64,000 nt of DNA from Stenotrophomonas sp046736075 (GTDB lineage: Bacteria; Pseudomonadota; Gammaproteobacteria; Xanthomonadales; Xanthomonadaceae). Each line of letters opens with the position of its first letter. Within the stretch, counting starts at the first letter, position 1. Positions 56,435 through 64,000 of the stretch are shown here, piece after piece. A program made the translations under genes and the position numbers. The notes beneath the pieces were generated by a model. It made no database searches. It was given only the letters and a program-made list of their open reading frames with translations, and was not told the origin of the DNA. The DNA lies in assembly GCF_046736075.1 (NCBI RefSeq), contig NZ_CP177163.1, forward strand, positions 2,232,001 through 2,296,000. Reading direction: 5' to 3'.

Positions 56435-56995
56435 TCAGGCGGCCAGCGCAGCGTCGATCGCGGCCACCAGGCGGGCGTCATCGGCCGGCACGTCCGGTGC
56501 GAAGCGCGCGATCACCTTGCCATCGCGGCCGATCAGGAACTTCTCGAAGTTCCACAGCACCGCCGGTGCCGGATTGACCACCAGGTCCGGGTACTTGGCC
56601 ACCGCTCCCTGCAGCTTTTCGCGCATCGGGCCTTCGCCCGTGGCGGCCGGCTGGGCTGCGGTGAGCTGCTGGTACAGCGGGTGGATGTCCTCACCGGCGA
56701 CGCTGATCTTGGCAAACAGCGGGAAGCCGACGTTGTACTCCAGCTGGCAGAACTGCTGGATCTCCGCCTCGCTGCCCGGCTCCTGGGCCAGGAAGTTGTT
56801 GGCCGGGAAACCCAGCACTTCCAGGCCGGCCGGCTGCTTCTCGGCATACAGCGCCTGCAGGCCTTCGTACTGCGGGGTCAGGCCGCACTTGGAGGCGACA
56901 TTGACCACCAGCAGCACCTTGCCGCGGTAATCGGCCAGCGAGGACGGCTGGCCTTCGATGGTGGTGACGGGGATGTCGTAGACGGTCTGGCTCAC
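56435..56995 (-). CDS. Glutathione peroxidase (BtuE-like)
   Basis: A 186-aa thiol peroxidase of the glutathione peroxidase family, reducing hydro- and lipid peroxides. The catalytic Cys37 is in NVASKCGLTPQY, and WNFEKFL holds the Trp and Asn of the tetrad. The usual FPCNQF motif, which supplies the Gln, reads FPANNF here (Cys to Ala, Gln to Asn). The start is GTG at 56995. It sits in a run of minus-strand genes with a lipoprotein and rmuC upstream. Confidence 0.9.
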   Translation of the reverse strand: MSQTVYDIPVTTIEGQPSSLADYRGKVLLVVNVASKCGLTPQYEGLQALYAEKQPAGLEVLGFPANNFLAQEPGSEAEIQQFCQLEYNVGFPLFAKISVAGEDIHPLYQQLTAAQPAATGEGPMREKLQGAVAKYPDLVVNPAPAVLWNFEKFLIGRDGKVIARFAPDVPADDARLVAAIDAALAA

Positions 56996-57050
56996 GGGAA
57001 ATCCTTGCAATGGCAGGTTGGCGGCACAGCATACCCGTGCCGGAGACGGG

Positions 57051-57434
57051 TCAGTCGACGCAGATCGTGCCCTGCGCCACGCCGTTGTCGATGCGCTGGC
57101 GGCAGCCGAAGTTCTGGCTGATGTCGCGCTGGCAGACGCCGCGCGCTGCCGCGCCTGCCACCAGCTCGGCGCCCTCCCGGGCAAGGCACTGACCGTTGCA
57201 GTCGGCCTTGGCGCTGCAGGCCTTGCCGGCATCGGCATAGGGCACCACGCAGTGCACGTGCTGCAGGCGGCCGAGCGGCCTGGCTTCACCGCCGGCGGCC
57301 TCGCATTCGGCGCGCTGGGCGGTCGTCGCGCCCGCTTCCACGCTGGCCACCGGCACCGTTGACCCGGTCGCGTGCGGCGCACTGCTGCAACCGGCCAGCG
57401 CCCACAGCAGGAACATCATCAACACAATGCGCAT
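57051..57434 (-). CDS. Cys-rich lipoprotein of unknown function
   Basis: A 127-aa lipoprotein: signal MRIVLMMFLLWALAGC with the lipobox LAGC, then a domain with eight Cys (GKACSAKADCNGQC is the densest part; others in AECEA, HVHC, GVCQRD, FGCRQ and ICVD), which suggests four disulfides. Function unknown. ATG 57434 has GAGG upstream; an in-frame ATG at 57449 overlaps the rmuC stop (ATGA), so the gene is probably coupled to rmuC either way. Confidence 0.72.
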   Translation of the reverse strand: MRIVLMMFLLWALAGCSSAPHATGSTVPVASVEAGATTAQRAECEAAGGEARPLGRLQHVHCVVPYADAGKACSAKADCNGQCLAREGAELVAGAAARGVCQRDISQNFGCRQRIDNGVAQGTICVD

Positions 57435-57445
57435 GGGTCCATTCC

Positions 57446-59029
57446 TCATGTCGGTTCAGACGTGGTGTCGTCCACGCCGGTGTCGTCATCGTCGCCGGCC
57501 GCATCGGCCAGCAGCAGATCGGTCTGCTCGCTGCCCAGCGATTCCACGCCACGCAGGCGCCGTTCGATGGTGCGGGTCTTGCGGCTGGCTTCGCCCAGGC
57601 TGCGCCCCACCGTGCTGATCTGTTTTTCGGCCTTTTCCAGGATGCCGGCGAACTTGCCGAACTCGCTCTTCACCGCGCCCAGCAGGCTCCACACCTCGCT
57701 GGAGCGCTGTTCGATGGCCAGCGTGCGGAAGCCCATCTGCAGGCTGTTGAGCAACGCGGTGACCGTGGTCGGCCCGGCCACCACCACGCGGTGCTCGCGC
57801 TGCAGCAGGTCCACCAGCCCCGGGCGGCGGATCACCTCCGCGTACAGCCCTTCGGTGGGCAGGAACATCACCGCGAAGTCGGTGGTGTGCGGCGGCACGA
57901 TGTACTTCTCGCAGATCGACTTGGCCTGGACCCGGATCGCACGTTCCAGCTGCGCGCCCTGCACGCGTACGCCGTCGGCATCGCCCTGCTCCTGCGCATC
58001 GAGCAGGCGCTCGTAATCCTCGCGCGGGAACTTGGAATCGATCGGCAGCCACACCGGGGTGTCCTCATGGCCACGGCCCGGCAGGCGCACCGCGATATCC
58101 ACCATCTCGCCGCTGTCCGGGCGCACTTTCACCCCACGCGCGTACTGCTCCTGGGTGAGGGTCTGCTCGAGGATGTTGTCCAGCTGCACTTCGCCCCAGC
58201 TGCCGCGGTTCTTGACGTTGGTCAGCACGCGCTTGAGGTCGCCCACCCCGGTAGCCAGCTGCTGCATCTCGCCCAGCCCGCGCTGAACCTGCTCCAGCCG
58301 GTCGGAGACCAGCTGGAACGACGCGCCCAGGCGGGCTTCGAGCGTGGTCTGCAGCTTCTCGTCCACGGTGACGCGCATCTGGTCGAGCTTCTCGGCGTTG
58401 TCGCTCTGCAGGCTCTTGAGCTGCTGCTCCAGGGTGGCGCGCATCTCGCCGATGCGCTGTTCGTTGCGCTGGGTCAGGTCCTGCAGGCGCTGGCCGAGGG
58501 TATCGCCGAGCCGCTGCTGCGACTGCACGTTCTCGTCGCGGCCCTTGCGCGCGTCCTCGGCCAGGGTCTGGCGCAGCGCGGCCATGTGCCCGTCGGTACG
58601 CGTGGTGAGGTCCAGCAGCTGCTGGCCGAACGCGTCGATGCGTGCCTGCTGCTGCTGGCCGAAGGCTTCCAGCTGCAGGCGCACGTCGTGCAGCCGCTGC
58701 CCCAGCAGATCGCCGGTGCGCTGCTGGGCCAGGCCGTGTTCTTCGCGTGCCTTGCGCGCGTCTTCGCCCAGCGCGTCGCGCAGCAGGTCCAGGCGCTGGT
58801 CGGTGCGGGTGGACAGATCGGTCAGCGCGCGGGCGAAACTTTCCAGCCGCGCATCCTGCTGCCGGCCCAGCCCTTCAAGCTGCTCGCGCAGCTCGCCGCG
58901 CCCAACCCGGGCTTCATCGCGCAGGGCCTGCTCCAGGCCGCCATGCTGGGAACGCCGCAGCAGGAGGATCAGCTGCAGGATGAGGACGGCGCACAGCAGG
59001 CCGCCAAGCAGAAGGAATTCGGTTTGCAT
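57446..59029 (-). CDS. rmuC: DNA recombination protein RmuC
   Basis: A 527-aa protein with an N-terminal membrane segment (FLLLGGLLCAVLILQLILLL), a long coiled-coil region (~40-230) and the RmuC nuclease-like domain (GSWGEVQLDNILEQTLTQEQ, VWLPIDSKFPREDYERLLDA, FAVMFLPTEGLYAEV). RmuC limits inversions at short inverted repeats in E. coli. The start MQTEFLLLGG at 59029 is preferred over a frame start at 59107. The C-terminus ends in an acidic tail. Confidence 0.93.
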   Translation of the reverse strand: MQTEFLLLGGLLCAVLILQLILLLRRSQHGGLEQALRDEARVGRGELREQLEGLGRQQDARLESFARALTDLSTRTDQRLDLLRDALGEDARKAREEHGLAQQRTGDLLGQRLHDVRLQLEAFGQQQQARIDAFGQQLLDLTTRTDGHMAALRQTLAEDARKGRDENVQSQQRLGDTLGQRLQDLTQRNEQRIGEMRATLEQQLKSLQSDNAEKLDQMRVTVDEKLQTTLEARLGASFQLVSDRLEQVQRGLGEMQQLATGVGDLKRVLTNVKNRGSWGEVQLDNILEQTLTQEQYARGVKVRPDSGEMVDIAVRLPGRGHEDTPVWLPIDSKFPREDYERLLDAQEQGDADGVRVQGAQLERAIRVQAKSICEKYIVPPHTTDFAVMFLPTEGLYAEVIRRPGLVDLLQREHRVVVAGPTTVTALLNSLQMGFRTLAIEQRSSEVWSLLGAVKSEFGKFAGILEKAEKQISTVGRSLGEASRKTRTIERRLRGVESLGSEQTDLLLADAAGDDDDTGVDDTTSEPT

Positions 59030-59130
59030 GCCGGCAAGTGTAGGCCGTGCCGGTCTCAATGGCTGCGCCAGGCAGCAGCGATGCGGACCCGGCGAGCCGG
59101 GCCGCATCGATCCGCGTGGGCGGGGCAGGG

Positions 59131-59784
59131 TTACAGATGAGTGAACAGCTGTTCGCGCGGCAGCCGCGACTTGGGCAGGCCGGCGTTGAAGTTGGTCTCG
59201 CTGCCGTACCCCAGCGCCACCAGCACCACGCTGGTCAGGCCGCGCTCGGCCAGGCCCAGTTCGGCATCCAGCACCGTCGCGTCGAATCCTTCCATCGGTG
59301 TGGCATCGATGCCGTGCACCCCCGCCGCCAGCAGCAGCGTGCCCACCGCCAGGTAGGTCTGCTTCTGCATCCAGTGCTGCACATCGCCCAGCGTGTGGCG
59401 GTGCAGGTCCACGTAGTGGTGCAGCGCGCCGCGCTGGCCCTCGCGGGCCTGCGGGGTGGGAAAGCGCCCGTCGGCGGCTTCCTGCTCGATCACCTGCGCC
59501 AGGTACGCATCATCGATCGCGGTGCGCGTGGCAAACACGATCACGTGCGAGGCATCGGTGATTTTGGCGGTGTTGTACGGCTGGTTGGGCTGGGTGGCGC
59601 GCGCGATGCGGGCGCGCGCCTCGGCGCTGCCAGCCACCAGGAAATGCCACGGCTGCGAATTCACCGACGACGGCGCGTGGTGCAGCACCTCGAGCAGGTC
59701 CTCCAGCACCGCCGGCGGCAGCGTGCGGGTGGGGTCGTAGGCCTTGGTGGTGTGACGGCGAAGGGCCACGGGAGCGAGGGTCAT
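59131..59784 (-). CDS. nfsB: Oxygen-insensitive NAD(P)H nitroreductase (NfsB-like)
   Basis: A 217-aa flavoprotein, the same length as E. coli NfsB, with LRRHTTKAYDPTRTLPPAVL, HAPSSVNSQPWHFLVAGSAE, ITDASHVIVFATRTAIDDAY and GIDATPMEGFDATVLDAELG. It reduces quinones and nitro compounds with FMN and NAD(P)H. It lies 34 bp downstream of a zinc-type oxidoreductase gene on the same strand, both facing away from a LysR regulator, so the three probably form a redox-stress unit. Confidence 0.93.
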   Translation of the reverse strand: MTLAPVALRRHTTKAYDPTRTLPPAVLEDLLEVLHHAPSSVNSQPWHFLVAGSAEARARIARATQPNQPYNTAKITDASHVIVFATRTAIDDAYLAQVIEQEAADGRFPTPQAREGQRGALHHYVDLHRHTLGDVQHWMQKQTYLAVGTLLLAAGVHGIDATPMEGFDATVLDAELGLAERGLTSVVLVALGYGSETNFNAGLPKSRLPREQLFTHL

Positions 59785-59818
59785 GGGAACGGTGTCCAGT
59801 ACAGGGTTGGCAAGGGGT

Positions 59819-60826
59819 TCAGAAGCCTTCGAGGACCAGCTTGCCGCGCGCGCGGTGGCTCTCGACCAGAGCATGCGCACGGCGCAGGTTGGCGGCGTCG
59901 ATGCGGCCGTAGTGCTCGCCGAGGGTGGTGCGCAGCACGCCGGCATCGACGAGGTCGGCCACGCGGTCGAGCAGCGCATGCTGGCGCTCCAGATCGGGGG
60001 TGTTGAAGCTGGAACGGGTGAACATCGACTCCCAGTGCAGCGACAGGCTCTTGCGCTTGAGCGCCATCACATCCAGTTGGCCGGGGTCGTCGATCAGCGC
60101 CAGCTGGCCTTGCGGCGCCAGCGCGGCCACGATCTGGTCGTAGTGCTGGTCGGTGTGGGTGAGGCTGGCCACATGGTCCACCGCCGCGATGCCCAGGCGC
60201 GTCAGGCCGTCGGTCAGCGGCTGGGCGTGGTCGATGACATGGTGCGCGCCCAGCGCATACACCCAGTCCTGGGTATCCGGTCGCGAGGCAGTGCCGATCA
60301 CCGTCAGCCGGGTCAGCTGGCGCGCCAGCTGCACCAGGATCGAGCCCACGCCGCCCGCCGCACCGACCACCAGCAGGGTCTGGCCCTCGCCACCACCCTC
60401 GGCGATGCGCAGGCGGTCGAACAGCAGTTCCCACGCGGTGATGGCGGTCAGCGGCAGCGCCGCGGCGGCGGCATCGTCCAGGCTGACCGGCTTGCGGCCA
60501 ACGATGCGCTCATCCACCAGCTGGTACTCGGCGTTGCTGCCGGCCCGGCCGATCGCACCGGCATAGAAGACCGCGTCGCCCGGCTGGAACAGGCGCACCT
60601 CGCTGCCGACCGCATCGACGATCCCGACGGCGTCCCAGCCCAGCACGCGTGGCCCATCCACGGCCACGCCGTTGCGCACCTTGGTATCGACCGGATTGAC
60701 CGAGATCGCCCGGACCTGCACGCGCAGGTCGCGCGGACCCGGTTCGGGCAGCGGCAGGGTGATGTCCACCAGCGCGCGCGGGTCGCTGATCGGCAGGCCG
60801 TGTTGGGTGTAGGCAACAGCTTTCAT
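59819..60826 (-). CDS. Zinc-type alcohol dehydrogenase-like / quinone oxidoreductase
   Basis: A 335-aa medium-chain dehydrogenase/reductase. It starts MKAVAYTQHGLPISDP and has NPVDTKVRNGVAVDGPRVLG, WDAVGIVDAVGSEV, a Rossmann motif VVGAAGGVGSILVQLARQL and LGAHHVIDHAQPL. The catalytic zinc ligands of true alcohol dehydrogenases are not seen, so a zinc-independent quinone or enone reductase is likely. ATG 60826 is preferred over 60856. It diverges from the LysR gene. Confidence 0.9.
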   Translation of the reverse strand: MKAVAYTQHGLPISDPRALVDITLPLPEPGPRDLRVQVRAISVNPVDTKVRNGVAVDGPRVLGWDAVGIVDAVGSEVRLFQPGDAVFYAGAIGRAGSNAEYQLVDERIVGRKPVSLDDAAAAALPLTAITAWELLFDRLRIAEGGGEGQTLLVVGAAGGVGSILVQLARQLTRLTVIGTASRPDTQDWVYALGAHHVIDHAQPLTDGLTRLGIAAVDHVASLTHTDQHYDQIVAALAPQGQLALIDDPGQLDVMALKRKSLSLHWESMFTRSSFNTPDLERQHALLDRVADLVDAGVLRTTLGEHYGRIDAANLRRAHALVESHRARGKLVLEGF

Positions 60827-60924
60827 CGAAAGGCAGGTCCGTGGGGGAAGGAGCACAGCGTGCGCTTCACCGGCGCGCCCGAAAAGGCGCAGAATCGGTC
60901 AGCACTTTCACTCCTGGAATGAAA

Positions 60925-61842
60925 ATGGTCCGTGTCGACGATCTGGCCCTGTTCGTCCGTACCGCGGCACTGGGCAGCTTCTCCAATGCAGCGCGCGAAG
61001 CCGACCTGCTGCCCGGCCAGGTCGCCGCGGCCGTGGCGCGGCTGGAGCGCGAGCTGGACCTGCGGCTGTTCGTGCGCTCCACCCGCAGCCTGCGCCTGAC
61101 CGCCGAAGGCGCGCTGTACCTGCCCTATGCCCAGGACGTGCTGGCCACGCTGAGCGAGGGCCAGGCCCGGGTGCGCGGCGAGGATGCCGAGCTGCGCGGG
61201 GTGCTGCAGGTGGCCGCGCCCTCCGACCTCGGCCGCCACCTGCTGCTGCCCTGGCTGACCGAGTTCCGCGCTGCGCATCCGAAGCTGCAGCTGCGGTTGC
61301 AGTTGTCCGACCAGGTGGCCGACGTGTTCCGCGATCCGGTGGACATCGCCTTCCGTCTCGGCCGCTTCGACAACGCCAGCTACGTTGCCCTGCCGCTGCT
61401 GCCGGGCAACCGCCGGGTGCTGGCCGCCGCGCCCGGCTACCTGGCCCGGCATGGCACGCCCACCAGCCTGGACGCGCTCAAGGACCATCACTGCCTGCTC
61501 TACCAGCTCGCCGGCCGTGCCTACGACCGCTGGAATTTCGAGGCCGACGGCCGCCGGGTGGTGGTGCAGGTGCGCGGCAACATGATCTGCGACGATGCCG
61601 ATGTGGTGCGCCGCTGGGCGGTGGCCGGCGAAGGCATCGTGTTCAAGTCGTGGCTGGATCTCCGCGAGGACGTCCGCGCCGGCCGCCTGCAGGTGCTGCT
61701 CGACGGCGCCGGCGACAGCCTGCCGTTGAACCTGGTGTGCCCGCATCGCAAGCAGTTCTCGCCGGCGATCCGGCAGCTGCACGCGCTGTTCGAGCACCGC
61801 CTGCAACCGCTGCTGAAGGATCTGCCGCGCCCATCCGGTTGA
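60925..61842 (+). CDS. LysR family transcriptional regulator
   Basis: A 305-aa LysR protein: HTH at ~5-60 (VDDLALFVRTAALGSFSNAA, READLLPGQVAAAVARLERE) and an effector domain (LQVAAPSDLGRHLLLPWL, VADVFRDPVDIAFRLGRF). It is divergent from the quinone oxidoreductase and nfsB-like genes and probably regulates them; the ~98-bp gap would hold its operator. ATG 60925 has a GGA 7 nt upstream; 60919 is an alternative two codons earlier. Confidence 0.92.
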   Translation: MVRVDDLALFVRTAALGSFSNAAREADLLPGQVAAAVARLERELDLRLFVRSTRSLRLTAEGALYLPYAQDVLATLSEGQARVRGEDAELRGVLQVAAPSDLGRHLLLPWLTEFRAAHPKLQLRLQLSDQVADVFRDPVDIAFRLGRFDNASYVALPLLPGNRRVLAAAPGYLARHGTPTSLDALKDHHCLLYQLAGRAYDRWNFEADGRRVVVQVRGNMICDDADVVRRWAVAGEGIVFKSWLDLREDVRAGRLQVLLDGAGDSLPLNLVCPHRKQFSPAIRQLHALFEHRLQPLLKDLPRPSG

Positions 61843-61902
61843 CGCTATCGGGAACCGGGGTGGTGCCGGACAATGGCGCTCCCCCGTTGTCGAGTCGCCG
61901 CC

Positions 61903-62529
61903 ATGCCGTGGATGGGCATCCAGGATCTGTGGACCTTCGTTGCTGCCGTGCTGGTGTTCCTGGCGTTGCCCGGCCCCGGCACGTTCACCCTGCTCACCGC
62001 CACCGGGCGCGGCGGCGTGCGCGGCGGCTACACCGCCCTGTTCGGCCTGCTGCTCGGCGACCAGATCCTGATGTGGCTGGCGGTGGCCGGCGTGGCCGCG
62101 CTGCTCAAGGCCAACCCGCTGGTGTTCCACGCAGTGCAGTATCTCGGCGCGGCCTACCTGGTGTGGATCGGCATCGGCCTGCTGCGGCGTCCCCGTCCTG
62201 CGGGCGAGGAAGGCGGCATCCGCCTGCAGCCGGGGCACTACTTCCGCCAGGCGGTGCTGATCAACCTGCTCAATCCCAAGGCGATCATCTTCTACATGGC
62301 GTTCCTGCCGCTGTTCATCGACCCCACGCGGCACCAGGGCATGGCGACGTTCGCCAGCATGGCAGTGATCATCTTCGTCATGGGCCTGGCGTACTGCTCG
62401 GTGCTGATCGGGGTGGGCAACCTGCTGCGGCGTCGGATTCTTCAGCATCCCCGCGTAGGGCTTTTGCTGAAACGCGTGGCGGGCGTTTTCCTGATCGGGT
62501 TTGGCGTACGCCTCGGCGTCAGCGGCTGA
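61903..62529 (+). CDS. LysE/RhtB family amino-acid exporter
   Basis: A ~208-aa inner-membrane protein with six membrane segments and family marks LVFLALPGPGTFTLLTATGR, AVQYLGAAYLVWIGIGLLRR and QAVLINLLNPKAIIFYMAFL. It exports amino acids or related metabolites; the substrate is unknown. ATG 61903 is given; 61912 (MGIQDLW) is equally possible. It follows the LysR gene by ~60 bp but may have its own promoter. Confidence 0.9.
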   Translation: MPWMGIQDLWTFVAAVLVFLALPGPGTFTLLTATGRGGVRGGYTALFGLLLGDQILMWLAVAGVAALLKANPLVFHAVQYLGAAYLVWIGIGLLRRPRPAGEEGGIRLQPGHYFRQAVLINLLNPKAIIFYMAFLPLFIDPTRHQGMATFASMAVIIFVMGLAYCSVLIGVGNLLRRRILQHPRVGLLLKRVAGVFLIGFGVRLGVSG

Positions 62530-62718
62530 AGCCCCGGCACGTGGGCCGATGCGCCTCCCGCACAGCGTGTTGCGCATGCGGGCGAATAGGCGTGGTCATC
62601 CAGACGTTGGGCTTCAATCAATAACTTGAGATTCCCTGCCGCCCCCGGCGGGTGTCCAATCGGCCCCATCGCCCCACGGCCGCGCCTGCTGCGTCCGCGC
62701 GCCCCACGCGAGGAATCG

Positions 62719-63084
62719 ATGCCCCCCGTGTACTTCGTGCAGCATCTGGCCGGATTCGACGAGCGCCTGCTCGGCATGGGCACTGGGCGTATCGACCTGG
62801 CCCATCCTGCGGTCTGCCGCATCCTGGCGGATCTGCAGCCGCTGGATCACATCGACCTGCGCGCCTGCCATTACGACTGCCAGGCCAGCCTGGCGCAGGC
62901 ACTGCACCGGCGCATCCGCGACGCCGAAGATGCCGCGCAGGGCTGGCGGATGTTCGACGAGCACGGCGTCCTGCGCTGCAAGCGCTTCCCCGGCGATGCC
63001 CAGGTGGTGTTTCCGCATGGGCTGCCGTGCGATGGCGATTGGCTGCGGCTGCTGCTGGACACCGCCGCCTGCGCCTCCGGCTGA
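62719..63084 (+). CDS. Hypothetical 121-aa protein
   Basis: A soluble protein of no family I recognise: MPPVYFVQHLAGFDERLLGM, LADLQPLDHIDLRACHYDCQ and FPGDAQVVFPHGLPCDGDWL. It has five Cys. The ATG at 62719 has GAGG seven bases upstream. It converges on the last LysR gene with a 12-bp gap between stops. The preceding ~190 bp (62530-62718) shows no gene. Confidence 0.65.
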   Translation: MPPVYFVQHLAGFDERLLGMGTGRIDLAHPAVCRILADLQPLDHIDLRACHYDCQASLAQALHRRIRDAEDAAQGWRMFDEHGVLRCKRFPGDAQVVFPHGLPCDGDWLRLLLDTAACASG

Positions 63085-63096
63085 TCGGCGCCGCGT

Positions 63097-63999
63097 TCAG
63101 TCCGCGCGGCGGGACTGGCGCAGGTGGTCGATGAACACCCGCAGCTTCGGCGCCATCTGCTCGCGCGCCGGGTAGTACAGGTGGAACCCGGCGAACGGCG
63201 GCTGCCAGTCCTGCAGCACCGCCTGCAACCGGCCCGCTGCGACATCGGCCGCCACCACCGCCTCGAACGCCTGGCCCATGCCGAGGCCGGCGCGCACGGC
63301 GGCGTGGATCAACGCCGCATCGTTGAACACCAGCCGGCCACTCACCTCCACCTCGAAGTCGCGACCGTCGTGGCCGAACTCCCAGGCCATCAGCCGGCCG
63401 TTGCTGCGCCGGTGCACGATGCAGGCATGCCCGACCAGATCGGCCGGCGTGCGCGGCGTGCCGTGGGCGGCGAAGTAGTCCGGCGTGGCCACCACCACCT
63501 GCCGCTCGAGCGGGCCGATCGGCACCGCGATCATGTCGCGCGCCAGGCATTCGCCCAGCCGGATGCCGGCGTCGAAACCGCCGGCGACCAGATCCACCAG
63601 CGCCGGCTCCACGAACAGCTCCACCTCCACCTGCGGGTAGCGCGCCATGAACGCGGGCAGGTGCGGCAGCACCAGCAGTTCCGCCGCAACCCGCGGCACG
63701 TTGATGCGCAGCTTCCCGGCCGGCACATCGCGCACGCTGTCCAGGTCCTCGAACGCCGCGTCGATCTGCGCCAGCCCGTCGCGCACCCGCGCCAGGAAGC
63801 GCGCGCCGTGTTCGGTCAGGCCCACCCTTCGGGTGGTCCGGTGCAGCAGGCGCACGCCCATGCGGGCCTCCAGCGCGCGCACCGTCTGCGACAGCGCCGA
63901 GGGGGATATGCCGAGATCGTCGGCCGCGCGGGTGAAGCTGGCATGGTGGGCCACACGGGCGAAGGCGACCACGGCGGACAATGGGGGCTGGGAGGACAT
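63097..63999 (-). CDS. LysR family transcriptional regulator (second)
   Basis: A 300-aa LysR protein: HTH near 1-62 (LSAVVAFARVAHHASFTRAA, LGISPSALSQTVRALEARMG) and a substrate-binding domain (GKLRINVPRVAAELLVLPHL, GFDAGIRLGECLARDMIAVP). The sequence resembles regulators that act on neighbouring oxidoreductase genes. The start codon is the last full codon in the window, so its promoter and any divergent target are not visible. Confidence 0.92.
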   Translation of the reverse strand: MSSQPPLSAVVAFARVAHHASFTRAADDLGISPSALSQTVRALEARMGVRLLHRTTRRVGLTEHGARFLARVRDGLAQIDAAFEDLDSVRDVPAGKLRINVPRVAAELLVLPHLPAFMARYPQVEVELFVEPALVDLVAGGFDAGIRLGECLARDMIAVPIGPLERQVVVATPDYFAAHGTPRTPADLVGHACIVHRRSNGRLMAWEFGHDGRDFEVEVSGRLVFNDAALIHAAVRAGLGMGQAFEAVVAADVAAGRLQAVLQDWQPPFAGFHLYYPAREQMAPKLRVFIDHLRQSRRAD

Positions 64000-64000
64000 T

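Overview
The window is GC-rich, tightly packed bacterial chromosome. The organism is most likely a Stenotrophomonas or a close Xanthomonadaceae relative. Support comes from the 16S-tRNA-Ile-tRNA-Ala-23S order, the gene content (RecBCD, a complete mla operon, EgtB/EgtD, TSUP, EmrA/FUSC efflux), and several intergenic GTAG-headed palindromes with the core GCCGACC-N3-GGTCGGC, which match the known SMAG REP family of S. maltophilia. The species cannot be fixed from the sequence alone.

Layout. 1-4.6 kb: an rRNA operon on the minus strand (23S truncated by the window edge, tRNA-Ala(TGC), tRNA-Ile(GAT), 16S) driven by two tandem promoters inside a duplicated leader. 4.8-13.3 kb: a BenE-type transporter, a lytic transglycosylase fused to a hexose-6-phosphate-mutarotase-like domain, egtB-egtD (ergothioneine), a membrane diguanylate cyclase, YchJ and a TSUP permease. 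13.4-18.9 kb: an SMC-like MksF-MksE-MksB (JetA-JetB-JetC, Wadjet-like) operon with no MksG/JetD nuclease. 19.0-24.9 kb: folE, then a MarR-controlled tripartite efflux operon (marR-DUF1656-HlyD-OMF-FUSC) with a palindromic operator over the promoter.

25.0-32.2 kb is the most unusual region. A plus-strand group encodes a 2OG-Fe dioxygenase, a one-TM protein, a multi-TM protein with a duplicated membrane module, and a signal-less GH24 lysozyme. It converges on a minus-strand group encoding an AraC regulator, two DUF2589 paralogues, three small unknown proteins (one a 59-aa tail-anchored protein) and a secreted protein made of two repeated Cys-paired modules. I propose this as a candidate undescribed envelope-associated system; its function is not known to me.

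33.2-42.1 kb: recC-recB-recD with overlapping stops and starts. 42.3-46.4 kb: mlaFEDCBA (retrograde phospholipid transport), all six components in one operon ending in a strong terminator. 46.6-53.5 kb: a 2302-aa autotransporter-like adhesin with Calx-beta domains and seven near-identical 90-aa Ig-like repeats (270-bp tandem DNA repeats). Diverging from it are three tandem phage-tail-collar (Mdp-type) proteins and a translationally coupled GNAT acetyltransferase, followed by a convergent DUF6916-like gene.

56.4-64.0 kb: glutathione peroxidase, a Cys-rich lipoprotein, rmuC, nfsB and a zinc-type quinone oxidoreductase with a divergent LysR regulator, an RhtB exporter, one unknown small gene and a second LysR regulator. 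No integrase, transposase, terminase or CRISPR array is visible.
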